Assembly (NCBI GenBank): GCA_964445525.1
Contig: CAYULA010000001.1
Coordinates: 124,001-188,000 of the forward strand
DNA: 64,000 nt
From: Penumbrarchaeum sp964445525
GTDB taxonomy: Archaea; Thermoplasmatota; Penumbrarchaeia; Penumbrarchaeales; Penumbrarchaeaceae
Reading direction: 5' to 3'
Below the pieces are notes generated by a model. The model saw only the letters and a program-made list of their open reading frames with translations. It searched no databases and had not been told where the DNA came from. This document shows positions 44,301-53,149 of this stretch, one piece after another (the stretch's first letter is position 1; each line of letters begins with the position of its first letter). A program made the translations under genes and the position numbers.

Positions 44301-46462
44301 CTATGAGCGGATCATCATATTTCACTCATACGATCACTGTTCCATCGGATTCTTTATCCACCCTTCATTATATATTCCACGCATCCGATGGTTCCGGGAA
44401 CTGGGCCAACACCTCAAGATCGGATGTCTCAATAATTGATAACGACCTTCCATCTATCAAAGACTTCTCCCAAATCAAGGCAACAACAGGAGACCTCTTC
44501 ATTTTCAACTTCACTACAATTGACAACATCGGAATCGCAGATGTATGTCTGGAATATTGGTTTGGATCCTATCTGCATAGAAATATGAGTATTGAAAGCG
44601 GAAGAAACCATATAATCAATCTGACCATCCCCTCCAATTCGATGGATTCATTGAATTATCGACTGCATGTGAGGGACCTCTCAGGAAATCTGAATATTAC
44701 ACATGTCAAATCTGTAAAGGTAAATGACAACGACCCGCCATCTATCAAGGATAAATCCCAGGATTCAGCCACCACGGGTGATATCTATAGATTGAATGTG
44801 GAGGTTTATGACAACATCGGAGTGGAGGTCACATATGTTGAGTATTGGTTCGGATCAGGTTCCCGCATACACAAATCCCTGGAAGGGGACTTCATGAACA
44901 TTGCAATACCTTCCAACTGTACATCCAATTTATATTACATGCTGAAAGCCCTTGATCGTCAGGAAAATACCGTCGTTACACAGAAGAGAGTAGTACGAGT
45001 GAGCGACAATGATGCGCCTTTTATCAACGATTACACAAACACAACGATGTTTTGTGGTGAAAAATTCAAAATCGAAATAAGGGCCTTCGACAACATCGGC
45101 ATCAGAAATGTATCAATAGAATACTGGTTCGGAAATGGCTTAAAAACAAATCGAACTTTCTCCAGCGGACCCTATATGATAAATCTGGATATACCTTTGA
45201 ATGAAACCAGGAAACTGAACTACAGATTCCAGGCATCTGACATTTCCGATAATGCCATTCAATCCGATATCTTGCAGATAAATCCAATCTTTGACTGCCA
45301 TTTGGCGGTTCTGAAAGACCTTACAAAATCAAATGGGACCACCGGAGACCCATTCCAATTCCTTATAAAATTGACTCAATCGGATATAATCAAGAATATT
45401 TATCTGGAATATTCCACTGGCAAGAAAATTCGGATGAACGAGAGTATGAATTTCAACCTGACACATTATTATCTGAACATTACACTTCCTGAAAGTGCAA
45501 AAACGCAACTGGAGTACAGGATTCATGTCTTCGATTTAATAGGTGGTTATTGCTCGGGAAGCTGGAAAACAGTGGAGATCATAGACAACGATCCTCCATG
45601 GTACAAATCCATCTCGAAGGGAAATAGAATGATTACCAGAGGTTCTTTCGAACTATATTTCATTGCTGAAATTATCGACAACACGGAGGTCGATTACGCT
45701 TATGTGAATTACCGGTTGGATGATGAGCCAATAAGGAGTGCGGAACTTCTACATGATGGTGAATTATATACGACATCGATCGAGGTCCCGGAGGAAAAAG
45801 ACTTCATTATCACCTACATTTTCCATGCTTTCGACCTTTCAGGAAACGAAGCTGAATCGGAGTTGTTGATTTTCGAATATAATCTCGATCGGGATCAAGG
45901 TAACAATGACAGAGAGGAAAAGGAAAAAAAGAGCGGGATTGAAAATGAGGGAGAAGATGGGGGCGGCATGGATTCGGGGGGAAATATTACAGCTGCCGCC
46001 CCTGCACCAACACTATCAATAATTATCGATCCATCTGGAAGCGAAATAGTAAAGGGACAACACATAACATTCTCAATTGATGTTTTCGATCAAAACGGCA
46101 ATCTGATCCCCAACTATCTTCTAAAAATAGGCTGGGCGATTCTTGAAGGATCAGGAACAATAGATAGAAACGGTGTTTTCACCAGTGAATCACCTGGAAT
46201 TATAAGATTGAGGGTAACTGTCTGTGGAATGAATTTTACCCTAAATAAGGAAATTACGGTGACAGTTCTTCCACAGGATACAATCACAGTTGAAGAAAGT
46301 GATTCTGTTTTGCGTTGTGATGAAGATGAAAACAATGAAATAAAGATGATATTATTTATCGTATTAACGGTTATTCTTTCAATCATCTCGATGTGTTGTG
46401 TCCTACTCTTCATGAGAAAAATGATATCCGAGAAAAAGATCAGAGGTGGAGGCGAACAATGA
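41315..46462 (+). CDS. Giant secreted beta-helix protein with tandem Ig-like repeats
   Basis: The 1715-residue protein has a signal peptide, then a right-handed parallel beta-helix region (about residues 65-500; repeated IxxNxI-type rungs such as NIWVDGCEFDNCDKG and NFKIHDNYLIGSS). About eight or nine Ig-like repeats of roughly 95 residues follow (about 660-1520), each with TTGDxFxF and a DNIGIxxVxxEYWFG motif. A further Ig domain (about 1560-1650), a membrane helix (IKMILFIVLTVILSIISMCC) and a basic tail end it. The helix region resembles DUF1565/pectate-lyase-like proteins, but no catalytic residues were identified. Base composition is far lower in G+C than neighbours (17 of 60 in line 42121 against 31 of 60 in line 61021), suggesting acquisition. 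Its 3' end overlaps the kinase gene by 23 bases. Confidence 0.8.
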   Translation: MYYKRRSKIIIPISFIILFLVASISSPGKDLQNDYPDLSKNQVSWGTESQHVTGNSNSSIFYIDAINGNDGNNGTTPTSAWKTINKISMEDDRNTFKPGDEIKFKRSQIHNLSKNIYIEKCSGSLGNPIIWDNYGKGKKPIINGINKSYYLYFKVEYFSVRNLKIIDINGVGLKFGKDNTQNIWVDGCEFDNCDKGVFSGSGGSGFEISNCSFNDMSSISVGFYGTPNHGWSNTSIHNCIFKNGGNDVITYHDDINGYTVGSNHEIFNNTLINTSKENLMDITSGENFKIHDNYLIGSSGPGIALGHSSKNINIYRNKISNQLKDSPLIHLSVPDVSIWGNELVGSSNGNGLISISNNGNHDQRNITIVKNTLIYNGDDSVITIKDDDGNLGKVNFSHNIISTKTDSWPYYWIEFFDKTYNATDIDFVCDKNVWGPGNFIARDRNGKYNFTNWQMTGNDENGINGDPDFININKDDFKPSSYSPSIDMGPRDVTYAPDLNNIFSFNEAGAYEYIPPYKIGEDKIDLMNEIRIYSNGSYRYISENSEKPVAQLVIHFEEGNVANIEKNPRENWMDLKIQKWNATGDFYKSWNESLSSSNKNITYSLGDLQKGTYYDIIINGTISKTIQSNTTGHIKFNLNSSLDKRRIEIKESKIEMEIIDSSHNIGYTGDPFSFNITIEHEYDVKKVKAQYYYGSSNWVSNISLINVNHSHPNKWIGNISIPNNSTLELNYKIVAINERNEKFNTSILNIGVSDNDPPELSDLSCNQCTTGDLFNIKAQVDDNIGIKNVIIEYWIGDGIHTNLTPDLSENISQSISIPDNSTSKLHYIIRIVDLAGNWLNTSKSEIAIFDDDCPKIIDNTHFSGTTGDIFTFNASVTDNIGIDEVKVEYWFGSESRTNVSMKESTFFTHAIRIPSNSTSSLHYTIQACDISGNWGKTSQYEVTISDNDCPSIIDKTPQSGSTGDEFTFNVSVTDNDQIGNVCLEYWFKTGSSFNKTMSGSSYFTHTITVPSDSLSTLHYIFHASDGSGNWANTSRSDVSIIDNDLPSIKDFSQIKATTGDLFIFNFTTIDNIGIADVCLEYWFGSYLHRNMSIESGRNHIINLTIPSNSMDSLNYRLHVRDLSGNLNITHVKSVKVNDNDPPSIKDKSQDSATTGDIYRLNVEVYDNIGVEVTYVEYWFGSGSRIHKSLEGDFMNIAIPSNCTSNLYYMLKALDRQENTVVTQKRVVRVSDNDAPFINDYTNTTMFCGEKFKIEIRAFDNIGIRNVSIEYWFGNGLKTNRTFSSGPYMINLDIPLNETRKLNYRFQASDISDNAIQSDILQINPIFDCHLAVLKDLTKSNGTTGDPFQFLIKLTQSDIIKNIYLEYSTGKKIRMNESMNFNLTHYYLNITLPESAKTQLEYRIHVFDLIGGYCSGSWKTVEIIDNDPPWYKSISKGNRMITRGSFELYFIAEIIDNTEVDYAYVNYRLDDEPIRSAELLHDGELYTTSIEVPEEKDFIITYIFHAFDLSGNEAESELLIFEYNLDRDQGNNDREEKEKKSGIENEGEDGGGMDSGGNITAAAPAPTLSIIIDPSGSEIVKGQHITFSIDVFDQNGNLIPNYLLKIGWAILEGSGTIDRNGVFTSESPGIIRLRVTVCGMNFTLNKEITVTVLPQDTITVEESDSVLRCDEDENNEIKMILFIVLTVILSIISMCCVLLFMRKMISEKKIRGGGEQ

Positions 46463-47471
46463 AGGTGGTTCCCTTTCCCGGCTCTGAGACAAATTCAATT
46501 CTGCCTTTGAGATACTGCTCGGTGAATATCTTCATCGAGTAGGTGCCGATACCTCTTGAGGGTCCTTTTGTTGAAAATGACCTCTGCCATAGTTGAGCTT
46601 TGACCTCAGGTTTCATAACTTCTCTGTTCCAAACAGAGAATTCGGCCCAATTCCCGGAAATACCGCATTTCATCCTAATCTGATCTCCCTCTTCTGAGGC
46701 CTCCAGGGCGTTCCTGGTCATGTTTATCAGGACCCTTCTCAGAAGCCTTTCATCGGTTTCAATTGTAAACCTCTGGGAATCGGAATCAATGATCATTGTT
46801 TTACCTTTGGCCACCTTGGTCTTTGAAAGGGGCCGGATCGTCTCCTCGAGGATGTCAACAGAAAGGAACTGGGTATTGTTAAATTTGAGATCACCCGATT
46901 CCGCAGCAATAATATCTTTGTGATAGGAGATCTCCTTGACCAGATTCTCGGTTATCCTTTGGGATGTTTTGATCATTGTTTTCATTTGTTCAACAGATTG
47001 GATTTCCTCCATGAAATCCAGGGTTCCCATCAAACCAAGTGCCGTATTCATTACATCATGAAAAAAAACCCTCTCCATCGTTCTTTTCCGTTTCTGGGAG
47101 GTGATATCAACCATCGTCACCATGAAAAAAAACTCACCATTTATCTCCAAGGGATTGCTGGTTACCAGGAGATCATAATGGGCATCGCTTCCAGCCTTTT
47201 CGGTAATTAGCCTGTCCTCTTCCTCTACAGTTTCTCCTGTCTTCTGGCTTTCGAGAACCACCTTGACTGCGCCGCAAAATTCGCAATCCTCCGTTGTACC
47301 ACAACCCATGTGTGATTTCTGTGAATGGATGCAGTTTACAATCTCTCCCGGTCTTTTACCTAATATAGGCTCATAGGATTCTATGGAGAGCATTTTCCTG
47401 AAAGTATCATTGGCCAAAATGAGCTGTCTCATCTCATTGATAATAAAGGCCAGGTATGGAAGAGCTTTCAA
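46440..47471 (-). CDS. PAS-domain histidine kinase with Cys cluster
   Basis: The 343-residue kinase has an N-terminal PAS domain containing CIHSQKSHMGCGTTEDCEFCGA (Cys 47, 57, 63, 66), a cluster found in a subset of PAS sensors and likely to bind metal or sense redox. A phosphoacceptor segment VFFHDVMNTALG (His138) and an ATPase domain follow, with NMTRNALEAS (N box) and RGIGTYSMKIF (G box). There is no membrane segment, so it senses a cytosolic signal. The only start for the full PAS domain is a TTG at 47471. No response regulator is adjacent. It is convergent with the AT-rich gene. Confidence 0.85.
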   Translation of the reverse strand: MKALPYLAFIINEMRQLILANDTFRKMLSIESYEPILGKRPGEIVNCIHSQKSHMGCGTTEDCEFCGAVKVVLESQKTGETVEEEDRLITEKAGSDAHYDLLVTSNPLEINGEFFFMVTMVDITSQKRKRTMERVFFHDVMNTALGLMGTLDFMEEIQSVEQMKTMIKTSQRITENLVKEISYHKDIIAAESGDLKFNNTQFLSVDILEETIRPLSKTKVAKGKTMIIDSDSQRFTIETDERLLRRVLINMTRNALEASEEGDQIRMKCGISGNWAEFSVWNREVMKPEVKAQLWQRSFSTKGPSRGIGTYSMKIFTEQYLKGRIEFVSEPGKGTTFIVRLHL

Positions 47472-47729
47472 TACTTTTGTGAGATAGGGGAGTGATCATA
47501 ATTCTTCTCTTTGTGACTCTACAACTGTCAAGTCCCATCTGTCACCCTGACGTTCGTCCACAGCCATTTCAATCATTAATAATCATTTTATGTCCTCATA
47601 TATAATAAAATAATATATTTTTATCAAAATACAAATTAAGAAAAGGTAGTTTCGTGTAACAAGAGGCGAAAACCCTCCGCTAAATTGAATATTTTGTAAC
47701 ATATTATTTGTGTTTCTACCCGATTGACC

Positions 47730-47760
47730 GAACATTTCCGTAACATCCCAATAAATGTTC
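47730..47760. promoter_or_regulatory. Inverted repeat upstream of the C25 peptidase promoter
   Basis: GAACATTT (47730-47737) and AAATGTTC (47753-47760) form an 8-bp inverted repeat with a 15-base spacer, about 30 bases before the TATA-like element. It could be a regulator site. Confidence 0.3.
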
Positions 47761-47789
47761 GAATAATGGTTTTTTTCATTCCATCGCCG

Positions 47790-47803
47790 GAAAGCTTAAA
47801 AAC
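47790..47803 (+). promoter_or_regulatory. Putative BRE/TATA box for the C25 peptidase gene
   Basis: gaaagcttaaaaac lies about 35 bases before the ATG at 47837, and GGTGATGAGAA provides the ribosome-binding site just before the start. The spacing predicts a short leader. Confidence 0.45.
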
Positions 47804-47836
47804 GGTTCGAGTCTGATTTTTATCTGGTGATGAGAA

Positions 47837-50800
47837 ATGGGCGGAAAAAAAACCATATATCTCGCATGTGCCGTGATACTTCTTTCCGGATTTGCGGGCC
47901 TATCATTCTCAGATGAATTGGAATCGGCTGCACTTGGAAAAAGTCTTGAAGATAATAGCCCCCTTCAAGAACATGTTCTTGAACTGGACTTCGATCTTGA
48001 ATTTGAAAGACAGCTTTCCGGGGGAAGGTACTATCAATTACCATATTTTCATGGTGGTTTTTACAGGTCCTCAGGTCCCGGATATGCAGTCCCATTTATG
48101 AATTTGAAAATACCAATTCAGGGAGATGTGGAAAATCTCAAAATGGAATTCCTTAATCCCGTACATTACAAAACAGATCCTGTTCCTTATCCGCAACCCA
48201 GGGAATCCATTTGGCAAAATGTAACTGATTCTGGGATCCCCGAGAGTTACGAGATCCCCGCTCAATATTTCCACGATGTTGAAAAGGACCTCCTTTCCGA
48301 AAAGAAAACGCTCAGTATTTTGGTTTCACCAGTCAGTTACGATGAGAATGGAAAAATGACCTTTTATGAAAATATAAGGATAGAGTACCAAACTGTTCCC
48401 GAGAGATTTTCCGTGGAAGTCGATGTACTTCCGGGACATAAGCCAACAGGGGACATTTCCTACCTAATAATAACCACAGAAGAACTCAAGGATTCATTGA
48501 AAACCTTCGCCGGTTGGAAATCTCAAAAAGGAATGTTCACACATGTCGAAACGGTGGAATCCATAACCAGGAGGTATTCGGGAAGGGATGATCCTGAAAA
48601 GATCAGGAACTACCTGATGGAATTCAACAGGGAGCACGAAGTTGACTATCTTCTCCTTGCTGGAGATTATGAGGATGTGCCGGTTAGAGAAACCAGGAAT
48701 CCGAAAGTATTAATGCCAAATGTGGAGCCTGATTATTTCGCATCTGACATCTACTATGCCTGTGTTGATCCCAACACGACCTGGGACAAGGACAAGGATG
48801 GTCTGTATGGTGAAATCGGAGATATAGAGGATCCAGACCTTGACATGGTTTACGGAAGATTAGCCATCGGATCACCCAATGATATGTCCAAAAAACTTTC
48901 AGAACTGATCTCAAGAGAGAAAAATCCGGTAAAAAACACTGGGGGCAATGAGATCCTGATTCTGGCTAACGAACTCGGACATGACCTGGAAAGCGTTGAT
49001 ATCACAGAGTCAATAATTGACAGACATGAAGCTTTGAAGGATTCTAAATTCAACAAGGTTTACTTCGATGGAACCGGTGATGAACTTTTCACCACAGAGA
49101 AGCTCATAGAAAGACTTGAGGAGGGATATCAGTTCAATTTCTATCTGGGCCATGGGGATCCGGACGGATATCAGGGAGAGATCTATAACGAGGATATAGA
49201 GGATTTCGACCAGGACGAACTTGGAGGATATCTCTTCGCAATGTCCTGCTTGACAGGATGGTTTGACGATCCAGACGGATTCAAGGAACATACCTTCGAT
49301 GACTGCATTGCAGAGACCTTAACTGAGACTGAAGGAAAGGGTTTGGTCGGCTATTCCGGAAGCAACAGACTCGCCACCAGCCTGAGCACCGATAGATTCA
49401 TGGGAGATTCCAATGGAATGATGGAACTTGCAATGTGGGCTTCGGCGGTTGTTGCGGATGGCCAGATCGACCAGACCGCGGGTGTCATCCATGCACTGGC
49501 CATGAAGGAATTTGCAAGAAAGTTCGATCCTTTCAATGACCCGCATAAGACCGAGATCAGGGCCTTCCTTTCCTACAATTACTTTGGTGATCCGGAAGCA
49601 CCTTTGATAATCGATGAACCCGAGGAATTGGTTCTCTCCTTCGAACTCTCTGAAGATAAGGATGAGATAACCGCCGTTGTTAAAAATACCAATGGGGATT
49701 CGCAAAGCGGTGTAAATGTAACACTATACAGGGAGGGGGAACTCGGAATAAAGGGAGAAACCGGAGACGATGGAACAGTCACAATTCAGATACCCCCGAA
49801 CAACGGAGGTAAAATAAACATCACCGCTTACAAGGCAGGAGACATACCCGACATGGGAGAGTTCCATCTTCCCGATAATCTGGAACCCAAACCGATGATA
49901 AGGACGGAACCAGAATCGCCGAAAGGTGACAATTCAATATATCTCTCGATACCAACAGCATATTTATATGCCAATGAGGAGGCCACCCTGAGATACAGGA
50001 TAAATGATGGGGAGGAAATCTCCACACATGAGGAAGAGGAGATCTTCCTCCTCGAAGGAACAAACACGATCGAGGTGAAGGCAACCGATACTGCAGGACA
50101 TGAATCTGGATGGTATGGATACGAGATAAGGGTGGATCTGAAGGATCCGGATATCGATATCCGCACCTATCCAGAAGAACCAGACGGGAAAAATGGCTGG
50201 TTTGTTTCGGATACCCATATAGAGGTGATTCCCAAAGAGGAACTATCCGAAATTAATATTTCAATAGATGAAGGGAAACCAATTGATCTCGCGGAACCCT
50301 TGAAGTTGATGGAAGGCATTCATAACTATACGATAAGAGGAAAGGACCTTTCCGGAAGAACGGTTGAGATAAGCAGAAGCTACAAATTGGACCGGGAGGC
50401 TCCCATGGACTCGAGAATGGAGGTTTCCAGGGGTCCTGATGGTAAAAACGGATTCTACAGGACCGCACCCCTTATCGAATTCAAGGTATTCGATGATGAT
50501 GCTCAAATAGAATACCGGTGGGACGGGGGCGATCTCGAGGTTGCCGAAGGACCTCTGGAACCGATGGAAGGTATTCATCTGCTCGAATGGTTGACCGTCG
50601 ATGAGGCAGGGAATATTGGAAACATCGGTAACAGAACCTTCAAAGTGGATACCGAGGACCCTGATCTTGAATTTGAACTGACCCCAAAGGAATCCGATGG
50701 AAAGTCAGGTTATTACATAACTTCGCCGGTTTTGACCGCAGAGTCTGAAAAAGGGGAGGTAGAATATTCCATCGTCCCCATTGGAGGAGATGCTGATTGG

Positions 50801-51871
50801 TCCAAAGGTCAGATTATTCCGGAGGAAGGAATAACCGTTCCGGACGGGGAATGGTCGCTTTACATCAAAAGCGAGGACGAGGCTGGAAACACGGAGGTGT
50901 CGGATCGTATCGATTTAAGAATCGATACCACAGATCCCGACATGGAAGTTTTCATGAATCCCTCGGAGCCTGATGGAGATAACGGCTGGTTCAGGGAGCC
51001 GGTTGTAATAGAACCCGATGCCGGAGAGGAGAACCTGGAGGTGAAAATCACCCTTGATGGCAATAACTGGTCACCTTTCAGGAACCCTGTTTACCTGACA
51101 GATGGCATCTATGATGTGAAGATCAGGGCTTCGGACGAAGCCGGGAACCTGCGGGAATATGATCTCGGCATGATAAAGATCGATATCGGCGCACCAGTTA
51201 TATCATCCATCGGTCCAGAACCTGGCTCAGGGTTTGGAAAAGACCCTGTAAAGATATTCTGGGAAGCTTCCGATCTCGTTTCCGAAGATTTGAAATCGTT
51301 CATTTCCATTGATCGAGGAATATGGACCGAGACCGAAGAAATGGAATATATCTTCTCGGACCTCAAAAACGGGGAACACGAAATTGCTGTCAAGGTCCTA
51401 GATGAAGCAGGCAACCTCAAGATAGCCTACACATCCATAGTGGTTGACAGTTCATCACCTGCGGCACTTTCGTTCACACCTTCGGGAGAGATAGAATCCG
51501 ATGATGTGAAAATAGAGATCCATTTCTTTGAGGACATGGACACCGAAAGCTCTGTCCTAATTGTAAACGGAAATGAGGAGCCGCATTACTGGACAGGTGA
51601 CCGAACCTTGATGGCCGACCTTGGTGACCTCCCCAAGGGTGAAGAATTTACCGTTTCGGTAATCGCCTGTGATATCCATGGAAATCAAATGGAGGACCTG
51701 GAATTCTCCTTTGAAACCGAAGAAGATACAGGAAACACCATTCCGGAAGAGAATGAGACCGCGGACGGAGGAAGCAGCTCCTTAATTCCCATGATATCTG
51801 TCGGATTGATAATTGCTGCAGCTGCCGCCATTGGAATTGTGACGGTGGTGATGGTGGTAAAGAGAAAGTGA
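47837..51871 (+). CDS. Gingipain-like (C25) surface cysteine peptidase with Ig-like repeats
   Basis: The 1344-residue protein has a signal peptide, a propeptide-like region to about residue 200, then a C25 peptidase domain. DYLLLAGDYEDVP and FYLGHGDPDG (catalytic His439) are followed by LFAMSCLTG (nucleophile Cys471), GLVGYSGSNR and YNYFGDPEAPL, which closes the fold as in gingipains. From about 600 come Ig-like modules, five of them marked by a P-DG-NGW motif (YPEEPDGKNGWF, GPDGKNGFY, SDGKSGYY, EPDGDNGWF). An Ig domain, one membrane helix and a basic tail (KRK) end it. C25 peptidases cut after Arg or Lys. A terminator follows. Confidence 0.9.
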   Translation: MGGKKTIYLACAVILLSGFAGLSFSDELESAALGKSLEDNSPLQEHVLELDFDLEFERQLSGGRYYQLPYFHGGFYRSSGPGYAVPFMNLKIPIQGDVENLKMEFLNPVHYKTDPVPYPQPRESIWQNVTDSGIPESYEIPAQYFHDVEKDLLSEKKTLSILVSPVSYDENGKMTFYENIRIEYQTVPERFSVEVDVLPGHKPTGDISYLIITTEELKDSLKTFAGWKSQKGMFTHVETVESITRRYSGRDDPEKIRNYLMEFNREHEVDYLLLAGDYEDVPVRETRNPKVLMPNVEPDYFASDIYYACVDPNTTWDKDKDGLYGEIGDIEDPDLDMVYGRLAIGSPNDMSKKLSELISREKNPVKNTGGNEILILANELGHDLESVDITESIIDRHEALKDSKFNKVYFDGTGDELFTTEKLIERLEEGYQFNFYLGHGDPDGYQGEIYNEDIEDFDQDELGGYLFAMSCLTGWFDDPDGFKEHTFDDCIAETLTETEGKGLVGYSGSNRLATSLSTDRFMGDSNGMMELAMWASAVVADGQIDQTAGVIHALAMKEFARKFDPFNDPHKTEIRAFLSYNYFGDPEAPLIIDEPEELVLSFELSEDKDEITAVVKNTNGDSQSGVNVTLYREGELGIKGETGDDGTVTIQIPPNNGGKINITAYKAGDIPDMGEFHLPDNLEPKPMIRTEPESPKGDNSIYLSIPTAYLYANEEATLRYRINDGEEISTHEEEEIFLLEGTNTIEVKATDTAGHESGWYGYEIRVDLKDPDIDIRTYPEEPDGKNGWFVSDTHIEVIPKEELSEINISIDEGKPIDLAEPLKLMEGIHNYTIRGKDLSGRTVEISRSYKLDREAPMDSRMEVSRGPDGKNGFYRTAPLIEFKVFDDDAQIEYRWDGGDLEVAEGPLEPMEGIHLLEWLTVDEAGNIGNIGNRTFKVDTEDPDLEFELTPKESDGKSGYYITSPVLTAESEKGEVEYSIVPIGGDADWSKGQIIPEEGITVPDGEWSLYIKSEDEAGNTEVSDRIDLRIDTTDPDMEVFMNPSEPDGDNGWFREPVVIEPDAGEENLEVKITLDGNNWSPFRNPVYLTDGIYDVKIRASDEAGNLREYDLGMIKIDIGAPVISSIGPEPGSGFGKDPVKIFWEASDLVSEDLKSFISIDRGIWTETEEMEYIFSDLKNGEHEIAVKVLDEAGNLKIAYTSIVVDSSSPAALSFTPSGEIESDDVKIEIHFFEDMDTESSVLIVNGNEEPHYWTGDRTLMADLGDLPKGEEFTVSVIACDIHGNQMEDLEFSFETEEDTGNTIPEENETADGGSSSLIPMISVGLIIAAAAAIGIVTVVMVVKRK

Positions 51872-51879
51872 TCTCGTCT

Positions 51880-51912
51880 CGGGGGGCTTTTGCTCCCCGA
51901 TGTTCCTTTTTT
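51880..51912 (+). terminator. Hairpin plus T-tract terminator
   Basis: CGGGGGGC (51880-51887) pairs with GCTCCCCG (51892-51899), with one G-U pair and a TTTT loop. A run of six T follows at 51907-51912, just after the C25 peptidase stop. Confidence 0.6.
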
Positions 51913-52126
51913 GTTCCAATTTATAAATATAATCTCAAAACAATTTACTTCTGTTCAGCAAAGGGTTCGAAAAACCCTAAAGGAGGATGCGGGGCATCGA
52001 TCCGGTTCATCCAGGCATTCCCCATGGACCCTCTCTTCAAGTATCCCCCACCCCAAATCGAATACCCGCTCCTCCTGATCAATATTCTGTGAGTAATATT
52101 CAATTAGGGTGCGATCATGCATATCC

Positions 52127-53095
52127 ATGGCAGAAGAGGTGCTCCCAGGCATCCATAAGATACTGCTTCCTCTACCCAGGAATCCTCTTAGATCAATCAA
52201 TTCCTATTTGATTGAAGGGAATAATAGGAACCTTATCGTGGATACGGGAATGAACAGACCCGAATGCCGGGATGTAATGGATTCCGAACTCAACGAATTG
52301 GAAGCGAACCTCTTAAAAACCGATGTATTTGTTACCCATTTACATGCCGACCATCTGGGCCTGGCACCGCACATAAGCGGGGGTAGAACCAAGGTTTTCA
52401 TGGGAAGGAAGGATGTGGAGGAAATCAACGAAAGTGATTACTGGAGAGATATGCTCTCATATGCCATTGGGAACGGATTCCCGGCGGTGGATCCCGAAGC
52501 CGCCATAAAGAAGCATCCGGGATACAAGTACGGTCCCCTGGGACCAATGGACATGAATCCGGTCAATGGAGGAGAGATATTTGAGGTGGGAAATTACAGG
52601 CTGAGAGCAATCCATACCCCGGGACATTCCAAAGGACACATGTGCTTATATGATGAAAATGAAAGGATCCTAATTTCAGGGGACCATATTCTTGGGGATA
52701 TAACTCCCAATATCTCCTTGTGGCAGGGAAATGAGGATCCGCTTTCCGATTATATCAGCTCTCTCAAAATGGTAAAGAAGCTCGAAGTGGGAGTTACTCT
52801 CCCGGGTCACAGGTCATTGATCAAGGATCATTCCAAAAGAATAGATGAGCTGATAAGACATCATCTACAGAGAGCTAAAGAGGTGCTGGATATAATCGGT
52901 GGTGAAAAAATGAATGCATTCGAGATTGCTTCTGGAATGAAATGGGACCTCACTATCAGAAGGTTCGAGGAATTCCCCATCATGCAGAAATGGTTTGCCC
53001 TGGGGGAAGCTCTCGCTCATTTGAGGTTCCTTGAAACCAAAGGTAAAGTATCGAGAGAGCATAGCAATGACATCATTTCATACCATTCCATCTGA
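52127..53095 (+). CDS. Metallo-beta-lactamase-fold hydrolase
   Basis: From the ATG at 52127 the protein has 322 residues. It has the dizinc motif THLHADHLG, AIHTPGHSKGHMCLY, ISGDHILG and LPGHR, in the order of glyoxalase-II/LACTB2-like enzymes. A C-terminal helical extension (about residues 235-320) resembles the winged-helix part of LACTB2, seen in nucleases and hydrolases of this group. Substrate unknown: a thioester, lactone or RNA are all possible. The frame is open to a GTG at 52109, but neither start has a strong ribosome-binding site. The acyl-CoA dehydrogenase follows 54 bases later. Confidence 0.85.
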   Translation: MAEEVLPGIHKILLPLPRNPLRSINSYLIEGNNRNLIVDTGMNRPECRDVMDSELNELEANLLKTDVFVTHLHADHLGLAPHISGGRTKVFMGRKDVEEINESDYWRDMLSYAIGNGFPAVDPEAAIKKHPGYKYGPLGPMDMNPVNGGEIFEVGNYRLRAIHTPGHSKGHMCLYDENERILISGDHILGDITPNISLWQGNEDPLSDYISSLKMVKKLEVGVTLPGHRSLIKDHSKRIDELIRHHLQRAKEVLDIIGGEKMNAFEIASGMKWDLTIRRFEEFPIMQKWFALGEALAHLRFLETKGKVSREHSNDIISYHSI

Positions 53096-53149
53096 CCTGT
53101 TCGGGGGTCCTTATTTTAACGGTCACTACCTAAATGTGTTGGTGAGGGA

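Larger units (their letters stand above)
47472..47836. other. Intergenic region, divergent promoters
   Basis: The 365-base region separates the PAS kinase from the C25 peptidase. It contains A/T-rich sequence (47595-47640), an 8-bp inverted repeat (47730-47737 with 47753-47760) and a TATA-like element near 47790 serving the peptidase gene. I see no ORF or RNA gene. Confidence 0.5.
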
